Positions 7,701 through 16,184 of a stretch of 16,759 bases of DNA are shown piece after piece. The position numbers and the translations under genes are program-made. Origin of the DNA: Zygnema cylindricum (taxonomy: Eukaryota > Streptophyta > Zygnematophyceae > Zygnematales > Zygnemataceae); NCBI GenBank assembly GCA_037447655.1, contig JBBHKE010000343.1:1-16759 (forward strand). The letters are read 5' to 3'. Under the pieces are notes generated by a model. The model ran no database searches. It was not told the origin of the DNA and saw only the letters and a program-made list of their open reading frames with translations. Position 1 is the stretch's first letter. Each line of letters starts with the position of its first letter.

Positions 7701-9094
7701 CTCGATTGGTAGCAAAGGGGTTCACCCAAAAAGAGGGGATTGACTATGAGGAGACCTTTGCTCCAGTTGTTCGGTTCCCATCGGTAAGGATTCTCCTCAG
7801 TCTGGCCGCAGCGGAAGACATGGAAATTCACCAGATGGATATTAAGACTGCTTTTCTTAATGGTGAGTTAGAGGAAGAAATTTTTATGAGGCAACGCGAG
7901 GGGTTTGTGGAAGAAGGAGAAGAGAGCAAAGTGTGCAGGCTCATAAAGTCCTTATATGGACTGAAACAGGCTCGGCGACAGTGGAACAAGAAACTAGATG
8001 AGTTTCTCACCGATCTGGGATACATCCGGATCAGCTCTGACCATTCTATCTATATGTTTGAAGATGAGAATGGTGTCATTTTTATTGCAATTTATGTGGA
8101 TGATCTGCTTGTGTTAAGTAAGTCTTTAGATAATATCAATAGGCTAAAGAAAGATCTTAGGGGCAGATTTGATATGAAGGATTTAGGGGAGGCAAAATAT
8201 ATTTTGGGGATCCAAATGGAGAGAGATAGAGGGAAGAAGATTATCAGACTTACTCAGAAAGAAGCAATAGGTAATATGCTTGAGAAATTCCAGATGGAGA
8301 ATGCTAACAGTTGTACCACTCCCATGGACTTGAAAAAAGTAAGTGATGGGAGTGTAGAAGGAGGAGTGATGATCTTAGACGATCAGATGAGTCTAGAGGA
8401 GAGAGAGTTCATGAAGTCTATTCCTTATAGACAGGTCGTAGGAAGCTTAATCTATTTTATGAAGTGTACCAGGCCGGACATAGCGGCAGCAGTTGGAGTA
8501 CTCAGTAGGAGTCTTAATAATCCTAGGAAGAGAGATTGGGAGGCAGCGAAGAGAGTCATGAGATATCTGGTGGGAACTAGAGAGTTATGGTTGCATTTGG
8601 GAGGGGAGCATACTGATATCACCACTTGGAGTGACGCCAGTTATGGGGATGCACCTATGAGAAGATGCACTTCTGGATATGTTTTGTATGTGGGGGAAGG
8701 TGCTTGCTGTTGGAGCAGTAAGCAACAAAAGGTGGTTGCTCAGTCTACTATGGAGGCTGAGTATATGGCGTCGTGTTCTACTGTAAAAGAACTAATGTGG
8801 GTGAAATCATTGTTACAAGAACTGGGATTTATGAAGGAGGGAGTGCATGAAATCTTTTGCGATAACCAAGCTGCAATTGCAATTGCAGCCAATCCAAAAC
8901 ACCATTTCAAAGCAAAACATATGGACATAAGATTAAGCTTCGTAAGAGAAAAAGTTGAAAATAAAATTCTAAATCTTGTGTATAGACCTGATGAAGAAAT
9001 GGTGGCTGACATGATGACCAAACCTGTGCCCTCTCCTAAACTAAAATATTGTCGGGAAAAATGCGGGTTGAAAGAAAAATTAAAATTAGACTAG
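4745..9094 (+). CDS. Ty1/copia Gag-Pol polyprotein, 1449 aa, intact
   Basis: One uninterrupted frame encodes the whole retrotransposon polyprotein, which is expected to be self-cleaved into capsid, protease, integrase and RT/RNase H and to act in cytoplasmic particles and then at the nuclear genome. Gag (UBN2-like) spans about residues 10-280. The CCHC knuckle is C292-X2-C295-X4-H300-X4-C305. The protease motif DSGAS has its aspartate at 382. The integrase has an HHCC zinc finger (H514, H519, C548, C551) and core D579, D642, E678 with exact DX35E spacing. RT carries the palm aspartate D1032 and YVDD at 1117-1120. RNase H shows D1297, E1339 and D1373. There is no Gag/Pol stop or frameshift, so Gag:Pol ratio control must work some other way. 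The ATG at 4745 was chosen because it is conserved in element 2. It lies 20 nt inside the LTR, so residues 1-7 come from LTR sequence and the next codons from the primer-binding site. The stop codon TAG is six bases upstream of the polypurine tract. Confidence 0.97.
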   Translation: MEDTELQVMGPPSRVPTFNGSGFIYWEAMMMGALCEKRYWGIVSGQVKRPPSGTPPGFGGVRFSATTAASAEEADDGDSSVSEKGKGKETPLTPIATVSGVAIVKTVENDTQMWEDVNMAAKNFILRHLTQGLATPHLHIYKAEELWESLVEIYGAGTIQELQLAEQKLLSYTYKGGKMLDYCNDLSCLYMEMESAGWTGTMKMKVNTLIMKLPDEFENIVYRVQGMPDSSWKWNTVVRMILVQENTMEIRRGGKSIQALAAGGDRWGKDPKKPYRGERDNSGGQRPPKGLCHYCKKPGHFIADCVKLSELRLQENRGGGSSGGKKKALVVTKVSGEIEDESSEEDGELLLDESLEEKEIPRRQKCALGAIREAPQEGWIIDSGASMHMCRDKELFTKLRKIPTVEIEYGDGRVVTTDLVGSVDLKVLVEGKTSILTFSDVLYIPQLSKNLVSTSVLDDKEFDTFTRKGVFTAKYGNEVYFTADKGSQGMFRLNLSNEKKNAYYVGVPKVMIWHKRLGHVHFDRLREMKKLGVVDGIQFGDNEIMDDCSGCAQGKAHRLPFPKAATYRGEKVLDLVHTDIWGPAKVPSVGGKRFMMTITDDWSRYSRVYFLKNKSEASTYFKEYKAWSEKLHETPIKRIRSDNGGEYTSNQFEEYLRDEGVQHQKTVPYNPEQNGVAERLNRTLGDSACSMLADKKIGKRFWAEAMNCANYIKNRVLTSAVKGVTPYERWVGRKPDISHLKVFGSQVYSLDTDRKNWKLDAKGKPGYFVGYDEDVKGYRVYDLAKKDIILVKHLVVMDEGKSFDPFKYTKKIRIRFESESEENSVVPEKDMSETVITDSGEIEDTGDSPETSHTPMDFEEMEEAGQDTVFMDRGADEIVRRNPRLPSIPASEFEGGKRSSKRIQEKQAAHKVTKLSHPDEPQSYLEAVNSPEKERWIRAINDEMASIMEANTWELADCPPDRKPIGCKWVFKLKLNPDNTIERYKARLVAKGFTQKEGIDYEETFAPVVRFPSVRILLSLAAAEDMEIHQMDIKTAFLNGELEEEIFMRQREGFVEEGEESKVCRLIKSLYGLKQARRQWNKKLDEFLTDLGYIRISSDHSIYMFEDENGVIFIAIYVDDLLVLSKSLDNINRLKKDLRGRFDMKDLGEAKYILGIQMERDRGKKIIRLTQKEAIGNMLEKFQMENANSCTTPMDLKKVSDGSVEGGVMILDDQMSLEEREFMKSIPYRQVVGSLIYFMKCTRPDIAAAVGVLSRSLNNPRKRDWEAAKRVMRYLVGTRELWLHLGGEHTDITTWSDASYGDAPMRRCTSGYVLYVGEGACCWSSKQQKVVAQSTMEAEYMASCSTVKELMWVKSLLQELGFMKEGVHEIFCDNQAAIAIAANPKHHFKAKHMDIRLSFVREKVENKILNLVYRPDEEMVADMMTKPVPSPKLKYCREKCGLKEKLKLD
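4765..4779 (+). other. Primer-binding site for initiator tRNA-Met anticodon arm (half-tRNA type)
   Basis: GGTTATGGGCCCACC starts at the first base after the LTR. It is complementary to the anticodon loop and stem of initiator tRNA-Met; the ATG in its middle pairs with the CAU anticodon. This internal, half-tRNA priming is known from Drosophila copia and yeast Ty5, unlike the usual plant copia site that pairs with the tRNA 3' end. The site is simultaneously coding (Val-Met-Gly-Pro within Gag). The tRNA sequence is from memory. Confidence 0.85.
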
Positions 9095-9099
9095 AAAAT

Positions 9100-9107
9100 A
9101 AGGGGAG
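9100..9107 (+). other. Polypurine tract of element 1
   Basis: AAGGGGAG lies just after the Gag-Pol stop and directly before TGTTGAAATT. This is the usual copia arrangement of plus-strand primer followed by a TG-starting 3' LTR. Element 2 has AAGCGGAG at the same place. A second purine run (9236-9253) lies inside the LTR and is less likely to be the primer. Confidence 0.7.
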
Positions 9108-10153
9108 TGTTGAAATTTATAGATTTCTAGAGTATTTTCTAGGTTTAAATATGGTTTTATAAAAGGAAAAAGAAAAAGGACGGACAGCCTGCCTCCACCT
9201 CCGCTCTCTAGCCCCCCATACTTGTTGTAGTCACTGAAGGAAAGAGAGAGAGGTTGATCCATGGCTGCCTTAGTTCAACAGACAGCTATTTTTAGTAGGT
9301 TACTAAAAATATACTTGACGGACCAGAGATTTGATCCCGGTACCTGCGGTTCGTCAAATCGACCGGTAGCGGTCAGCTTTATCCTAATAGACTAGGACCA
9401 ATGCTAAGTGCTATGGTATGTGATAGATATATATTTAGTTCGAAAGGATAAAGTTCATTTAACTAAAACTGTTTACGGCGTACATATATACAGTTTTATA
9501 AAGTACGTCGTACGACGCTAATTCAAAACGGATACCACGCATTTTTCTACATCGGAACAAATATCGCGCAGGTATTTATTCCGGCCAAGATTACGTTTCG
9601 CATATAATCCAACGGCGCACATCATCGCCGAAATCCCGGAGTGGTCACTTTGGCATTTAGTGACGTGGCATCACCTGGCGCCACGTGGGGAGACATCATT
9701 CGGTCGCGGGAATTCCGAGGAACGTACGGATGAGTGGAAAGTATACACGCGTCCACTAATGGCCTTGTCGTACAGAGGCCGTACAGAAAGTACATCGGCA
9801 GTAGTACTTTCTAGTACTATACAGTTTTGTGATTGGTTCGTACAGGCAGTAGATAGGAGCTGTGAGAGGGAATTAGGAAAAACTAGGACTTAGGAAAATT
9901 TAGGTAGATAGTCCTCTCTCTCAGAGAGTTTGTATAAATTGGCATCTTTGCCACCCTATAACTTATCGCCTGGTTGGCCGTTTTCAGTGATTCTTTTTTC
10001 TACGGACTCAGGGGAGTCCAGGCTACACAGGGGTGCAGTCAAATTGTCAGTTTGCCTTCTTGGGCAGCAGTGGTTGTGGCTTAAAGTGGGTTAGTTAAAT
10101 ACTATCTAGAGGCTTCCTGTATTCTGTGGTCCAATGGAGGACACAGAATTGCA
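9108..10153 (+). repeat. 3' LTR of element 1 (about 1046 bp)
   Basis: It starts TGTTGAAATT and ends AATTGCA, giving the canonical TG...CA termini. Bases 9250-10153 repeat the 5' LTR with four substitutions; 9108-9249 have no partner on the left but resemble 14995-15125 of element 2 (TATTTTCTAG, ATACTTGTTGTAGTCA, then a purine run). Immediately after the end, sequence becomes the interior of the element 2 LTR. The start is inferred; the end is exact. Confidence 0.75.
9933..9939 (+). promoter_or_regulatory. TATA box of the 3' LTR, facing element 2
   Basis: This is the identical copy of TATAAAT in the right LTR. Transcripts from here would run rightward into the truncated 5' LTR of element 2. 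The LTR start codon at 10134 would read on for 46 codons before a stop at 10272. Confidence 0.4.
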
Positions 10154-10644
10154 ATCGCCACATCGGATGACACGTGGCACAACTACATTAGATCGCGGCA
10201 TCTCCGCGGATTACGGGCATGAATCCGGATATGACATGTGTCGACATTTAGGCCATGACATAAAATATTCGTAGAGAAAGTACACCGACAACTGTACTTT
10301 TGTGTAAGGCAGTGTTATATGGTTGGTGTCGTACATTTGTAGATAGAGCTTTAGAAAGAGATATGACTTAGAAAAAATTGGTAGATAGGACCATCTCTCC
10401 CAAAGAGCTTATGTACAAAAGGTCAACTTTGACCCTCAATAACTTACTGCTCAAGGGAGCAAATTCGGAGATTTTTTTTGTTATTGACTCAAGGAAGTCT
10501 TGCCTTCATAGGGGTGAAGGCGGTCAGAGTTTTTGTTTGCCAGGGTGGCAGTTATTCTTGCCGCAACAAAAAGGGGTCAGGGTTATCCTAGAGGCTTCGT
10601 GTGAGCTGCCTACTCTGAGGACCTATGGAGGTCTCAGAGTTGCA
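10154..10644 (+). repeat. 5' LTR of element 2, truncated by element 1
   Basis: It aligns with 15573-16062, starting ATCGCCACATCGGATGACAC at the junction and ending TTGCA before the primer-binding site. It contains the conserved GTAC hairpin (10277-10300), the leader stem (10486-10499, one pair lost) and TGCCA-GGG-TGGCA (10538-10550). It has no clear TATA box. Confidence 0.9.
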
Positions 10645-13600
10645 GGTTATGGGCCCACCATCTAGGGTGCCCATATTCAATGGAGCTCGTTTCATATACT
10701 GGGAAAGTATGATGATAGGAGCTCTATGTGAGAAACGGTTTTGGGGAATAGTGAGTGGACGGGTGAGGCGTCGTTCAAGTCTTGGGATACCTCCAAGGTT
10801 TACAGAAGGCACATTCACTACAAATGCAGATCCATCTTCAACGGATGAGACAAAGGAAGGGGAGGTGTTGGACAAATGAAAGGAGAAGGAGACGGTCACA
10901 CCAATAGCAATCAATTTAGCATTCAAGTCACCTATTCCGAGGTACGAGGAGAATGATATCGATACCTGGGACTACAACAATATAGCGGCTAAGCACTTCA
11001 TCCTCCGCCATCTTACTCAAGGGCTTGCATCTCCCCATTTGCAGGTAGAGAGGTCATCTGATCTTTGGATGGCTCTCATAGAGATGTACCGAAGTGGTAC
11101 GATTCGGCAACAACAGTTGGTTGATCAAAAAATTAAGAAGTATGTATACAACGGGGGGAAAATGTCTGATTTTTTCAATGAGCTTACTACACTTTTCATT
11201 GAACTACAGAGTGCTCGAAAAGTATTTAGCGAAAAGGAAAAGGTTAACTGTTTACTGATGAAGTTACCCGATGAGTTCGAGAACATAGTCAACCGTGTGC
11301 AGGACTTGGAGGACTCAAGGTGGATTTATATTCAGTGGTAGGAATGATTCTCGTTCGGGAGAATACGATTGAGATCCGAAGGGGGGGAAAGAGTGGGCAA
11401 GCTTTGGCAACTGGGACTGATTGGAGGAACAATGATTCCAGGAAACAGGCTGGAAATTTTTCAGGGGTGGGGCAAAAAAATTAGACCAAAGAGTTCGGAC
11501 CAAGGACTCTAAAGGGTTTGGGCCATTATTGTAAAAAACCCGGGCACTATATGGCTTAATGCACTAAGTTAACCAAGCTGCGGTTAAAGGAGGGGCAGAC
11601 CGGTGGACCCCGTAGAGGAAAGAAAAAGGCCCTTGTGACACAAGTACATGAGGCGGAATCCAAGGACAAGGACGATGTACTTCTTTTGGATGAGGAGTTG
11701 GAAGCGAAAAACGAGGTCGAAATTCCACGAAAGCAGAAATGTGCTTTAGGTGGATTGAAAGGTGAAGCAAGCTCGATTGTAGACTCACGTGCATCCATGC
11801 ATATGTGTAAAGATAAACACCTCTTAACTAAGATAAAAAAAATTCACACCGTAGAGATAGAGTACAGGGATGGGAGGATAGTCACTACTACACTTGTAGG
11901 ATCGGTAGATCTAAAATTGTTGGTAGAAGGAAAGACATCCATAGTTACATTCTCCAATGTATTGTTTATTCCGGAGCTGAATAAAAACCTCATCTCTACG
12001 TCTGTATTACATGATAAGGGATTTGATACTAGCACTAGGAAATGAGTCTTTACTGCTAATTTTGAGGAGGAAGTTTATTTTACTGCTCAAAAAGGTAGCC
12101 AGGGGATGTTTAGGCTGATTTTAAGAAATGAAAAGAAGAAACTTTATTATTATGGTGTTCATGGTATAATGTTGTGGCATAAGAGGCTTGGACATGTGAA
12201 TCTTGACAAGTTAAGAGAGATGAAAAAGATGAGAGTAGTGGAAGGAATTCAGGTCGTTAAGAGTGAGAATCTAAGTGATTGTAGTGGATGTGCTGAAGGT
12301 AAAGCACACAGGTTACCCTTCCGAAAAGACTGCCACCTATAAGGGAAAAAAGATTCTAGATTTAGTACACACAAATATTTGGGGGCCAGCCAGAGTGCCA
12401 TCACCCGGTGGGAAGAGATTAATGATGACTATCACCGATGATTGGTCTCGGTATTCAAGTGTAAATTTTTTGAAAAATAAGTCAAAGGCTCAGGAATGTT
12501 TTAAACAATATAAAGCATGGAGTGAAAAACTCCATGAAACCTCAATCAAGAGAGTGAGGAGTGACAATGGTGAAGAGTATACCTCTTACCAGTTTGAGGA
12601 TTTTTTGAGAGAAGATATAGTGCAACACCAAAAGACAGTTCCTAAAAATCCTGAACAAAATGGTGTAGCTGAAAGATTAAATAGAACACTGAGTGATAAT
12701 GCTAGGAGTATGCTGTCAGATAAGAAGATAAGAAAGAAGTTTTGGGTCGAAGCAAAGAATTGTGCAAATTATCTCAAGAATAAAGTTCTTACTTCAGCTA
12801 TAAAAGGTCAAACACCTTATGAAAGATGGACCGGCCGGAAACCAGACATATCTCACTTAAAAAATTTTCAACATTCGAGTATTCAGTCTCGATACAGGTC
12901 GGTCTAATTGGAAGCTAGATCCTAAAGGAAAACCGGGATACTTATTAGGATATGATGAGGATGTTAAAGGATATAGATTTTATGATCTAAATAGGGAAGA
13001 TATAATCTTAGTAAAGCATCTAGTAGTTATGGATGAAAAAAAGTCTATGGATCCCTTCAAATATACAAAATGAGTAAAAATCAGATTTGAGTCAAAAAAT
13101 TCCAATGACTTTGAGCTTCCTAACTATCCAGGTTTTAGAGAAGTTGACATTCTTACAGGTACAAATCAGACCGAAAACGACTCAGCTCCGGAAACTCCAG
13201 TGACAACTCTACCCGAAGCGGAAAACATGGTGGAAACTGATTCGGAATTAAGGGACAGGGGAGAAGCCGATATTGTTCGAAAGAACCCACAATAACCATC
13301 TATTCTGGCCACAGATTTTGAGGGGGGAAGGAGAAGTTGCAAAAGATTGCAAGAAAAACATGTTAATAACAAGGTAACTAAACTATCTCATCAAGATGAG
13401 CCTCATACTTATGGAGAGGCGATGAGTTGTCCAGAAAGGAATCGGTGGAAGACAACCATCAATGAGGAGATGGCCTCAATTATGGCAGCCGATGCTCGAG
13501 AGTTCGTGGATTGTCCACCTAACCGAAAACCAATCGGTAATAAGTGGGTCTTCAAATTAAAATTGAACCCAGATAACACCATTGAGCGTTACAAATCCCG

Positions 13601-14981
13601 ATTAGTGGCAAAAGGATTTACACAGAAAGAAGAAATCGACCACGAGGAAAACTTTGCCGTGGTCGTCAGATTTCTCTCCGTCCGCATACTTCTCAGTCTA
13701 GCAGTAGCGAAGACATGGAGGTGCACCAAATGGACATCAAGACATCCTTTTTGCATGGAGAATTAGAAGAGGAGATCTTCATGTGACAACTCGACGGATT
13801 TGTGGAGGAAGGAAAGGAGAGTAAGGTATGCCGGCTGATTAAATATCTTTATGGTTTAAAACAAGCGTCTCGACTGTGGAATAAGAAGCTTGATGAGTTT
13901 TTTACCGGTCTGGGATATTTTCGGATGAGCTCAGAACACTCAATCTATGTTTTTGAAGATGAGGAAGGTATTATATTTATTGCAATTTATGTTGATGATT
14001 TGTTTGTTTTAAGTAAATCAATGGAAAAAATTAATAAACTGAAAACCGATCTTAAGGGGATATTTGAAATGAAGGATATAGGGGAAGCAAAATATATTTT
14101 GGTAATTCAAGTAGAAAGAGAACGAGAAACAAAAATTATAAGATTTACTCAAAAAGAAGCAATAGGGAACATGGTGGAAAAATTGCAAATGGATAAAGCT
14201 AATAGTTGCACAACACCAATGGAGTTAAAAAAGGGATGTGAGGGGAGTGAGGATGAAAGAGTCGTAGTCTTAGACAAGGAATGAAGTCATGACAAACAGA
14301 AGTTCATGCTGACTATTCCTTACAGGCAAGTAGTGAGAAGCCTAATCTATTTTATGAATTGTACCCGGCCAAATTAAGCTGCAACTGAAGGAGTGCTGAG
14401 TAGAAGTCTAAATGCTCCCACTAAGAGGGATTGGGAGGCAGCTAAGAGAGTTCTTAGATGTTTGATAGGAACTAGGGATCTATGGTTGCATTTGGGTGGG
14501 GAGAATACTGATATCACTACTTGGAGTGATGCAGGTATGGTGATGCTCCAATGAGAAGATATACTTCTGGATATGTATTATATGTGGGTGATGGGACTTG
14601 CAGTTGGAGTAGTAAACAACAAAAGGTTATTGCTCAGTCCACCATGGAGGCCCAGTATATGGCCTCTTGCTCTGCTGTAAAAGAATTAATGTGGGTCAAT
14701 TCTTTGCTTGGTGAGCTTAGTTTCCTTAAAAGTGGTGTGCATAAATTTTTTTGTGATAATCAAGCAGCAATCGCTATTTCTGCCAATCCTAAACATCATT
14801 TTAAAGCTAAACACATGGACATTATTCTCAGCTTTGTTAGAGAGAAAGTAGAAAACAAATTATCAGTTTAGAGTACCGACCAAATAGCGAGATGGTAGCA
14901 GATATGATGACCAAACTTGTGCCTTCCCCTAAGATAATTTTTTGCAAAGAGAAGTGTGGTCTAAAATTAAAGAGTGACTAG
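10625..14981 (+). pseudogene. Degenerate copia Gag-Pol of element 2
   Basis: The frame follows element 1 Gag-Pol along its whole length, starting at an LTR-internal ATG. In-frame stops lie at 10877, 11482, 11557, 12043, 13071, 13293, 13784, 14282 and 14375. Frameshifts lie near 11330, 12325, 12870, 13708, 14533 and 14860. Active-site damage is also visible: the knuckle has lost its first Cys (Gly) and has a stop before its last; the protease triad reads DSR instead of DSG; the first integrase aspartate (VHTD) is Asn; the RNase H EAEY reads EAQY. Integrase DX35E spacing after the second Asp and the RT YVDD are kept. The final TAG is at 14979-14981. It is non-functional for protein but could still be mobilised by a related intact element, if transcribed. 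Confidence 0.95.
10645..10660 (+). other. Primer-binding site of element 2, half initiator tRNA-Met
   Basis: GGTTATGGGCCCACCA begins at the first base after the 5' LTR, the same position and type as in element 1, and is complementary to the initiator tRNA anticodon arm over one more base. It is preserved although the protein is wrecked. Confidence 0.85.
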
Positions 14982-14986
14982 AAAAT

Positions 14987-14994
14987 AAGCGGAG
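14987..14994 (+). other. Polypurine tract of element 2 (one mismatch)
   Basis: AAGCGGAG directly after the Gag-Pol stop and before TGTAGAAATT. The single C interrupts the tract compared with AAGGGGAG in element 1. Confidence 0.6.
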
Positions 14995-16062
14995 TGTAGA
15001 AATTGATGGTCCTTTTAGTATTTTCTAGTTCTAAAATTATAATGTAGAAAAGAAGTCGAGGCAATCTGCCTCTAACTCCTCTCTTCAACTCCAATACTTG
15101 TTGTAGTCATTGAAAGTTGGAGAGGAAGCTAGAGCCATGGCTACCTAGGCTATCTAAAGGTTTACGGGAAATAGATTATTTGATCTAAAGATTGATAGTT
15201 TCTTTACTAAAAGGAAAGCTGTCAAATCCAGGATTTGATCCTTGTACCTTCCGCCCGATAAAGCCGCCGGTAGCCGGTAGCCTTATCCATTACGTATAGG
15301 ACTAAAGTTACATACTATACGGTTTGTTAGTTATTTAAATGTTGCCATGTAAGATAATTCATTTAATGACAACTGTTTACGGGGTATATAGATTCAATTA
15401 TGTAAAAGTATGGATTACGGTTTGGACAGGAAACGAGTACCGTGCATTTGTTCCTTTAAACGAAACAAATACAGCGCAAGTATTTATGACGACTACGATT
15501 GAAATCTGCATTCAATCGGACGGCCGAGAAGAATGTCGAGATCGTGGGAAAAAATCTCTGTGGTTTGTGGTCATCGCCACATCGGATGACACGTGGCACA
15601 ACTACATTGGATCGCGGCATCTCTGGGGATCACGCGACCGAATCCGGATATGACATGTGTCGACATTTAGGCCATGTCGTACAATATTCATACAGAAAGT
15701 ACATCGGCACCTATACTTTTGTGTACGACAGTGTAATATGATTGGTGTCGTACATCAGTAGATAGAGTTTTAGAGATAGATAGGACTTAGAAAAAATTGG
15801 AAGATAGGACCCTCTCTCCTAGAGAGCTTCTGTACAAAAGGTCAACTTTGACCCTCGATAACTTATTGCTCAGGGGAGCAAATTCATAGATTCGTTTTGC
15901 TATCGACTCAGGGGAGTCTTGCCTTCACAGGGGTGAAGGCGGTCATGTTTTTGTTTGCCAGGGTGGCAATTATTCTTGCCGAAACACAAAGGGGTCAGGG
16001 TTATCCTAAAAGCTTCGTGTGAGTTGCCTACTCTGAGGACCTATGGAGGTCTCAAAGTTGCA
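14995..16062 (+). repeat. 3' LTR of element 2 (about 1068 bp)
   Basis: It starts TGTAGAAATT and ends AAGTTGCA, with TG...CA termini. The last 490 bp repeat 10154-10644. The first 130 bp correspond to 9108-9253 of element 1, which supports placing both LTR starts just after the AAGNGGAG tract. Inside are ATCGGACGG (15515), the AAAGTA/TACTTT hairpin (15696-15719), GACTC-AGGG-GAGTC (15905-15918) and TGCCA-GGG-TGGCA (15956-15968). The open frames at 15339-15741 lie wholly in the LTR and show no protein family. Confidence 0.8.
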
Positions 16063-16133
16063 TGTATGTATATATGTATGTATGTATGTATATAATATAT
16101 ATATATACATATATATATACATGTATATATACA

Positions 16134-16164
<31 letters not shown>

Positions 16165-16184
16165 CTATATACATACATATACAT
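16063..16184. repeat. Palindromic (TATG)n / (CATA)n microsatellite
   Basis: TATG repeats on the left (16063-16094) pass through a TA-rich centre into CATA repeats on the right (about 16120-16184). The two arms are reverse complements, so the tract can fold into a long hairpin. It begins at the first base after the element 2 LTR. Confidence 0.9.

Larger units (their letters stand above)
3861..10153 (+). mobile_element. Element 1: young, nearly complete Ty1/copia LTR retrotransposon
   Basis: The order is 5' LTR (truncated), primer-binding site, a single Gag-Pol frame, polypurine tract, 3' LTR. The integrase-before-reverse-transcriptase order defines the Ty1/copia (Pseudoviridae) type. Shared LTR sequence is colinear without indels at an offset of 5389 bp and differs at four sites (4087, 4182, 4583 and 4622 against 9476, 9571, 9972 and 10011). 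The right edge abuts the 5' LTR of element 2. The left edge does not, and no matching target duplication flanks the two LTRs: bases before the left LTR end in GACGAGG, while those after the right LTR start ATCGC. The coding region appears fully functional, but mobility would depend on whether the truncated 5' LTR still supports transcription and template transfer. Confidence 0.93.
10154..16062 (+). mobile_element. Element 2: older, degenerate copia retrotransposon, 5' truncated
   Basis: This is the same lineage and layout as element 1, with homologous LTR landmarks, the same type of primer-binding site, Gag-Pol domains in the same order and a matching polypurine tract. The 5' LTR lacks about 578 bp, cut exactly at the terminus of element 1. 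The two LTRs differ at about 53 of some 490 shared positions (hand count, near 89% identity), so it is much older than element 1. The Gag-Pol is not functional. On the right it ends at a TATG microsatellite; no target duplication can be tested because the left end is gone. Confidence 0.9.

Noticed and set aside
15339-15741. Open frames in the 3' LTR of element 2
   Set aside because: LTR sequence without protein family features; the corresponding frame is not kept in element 1.
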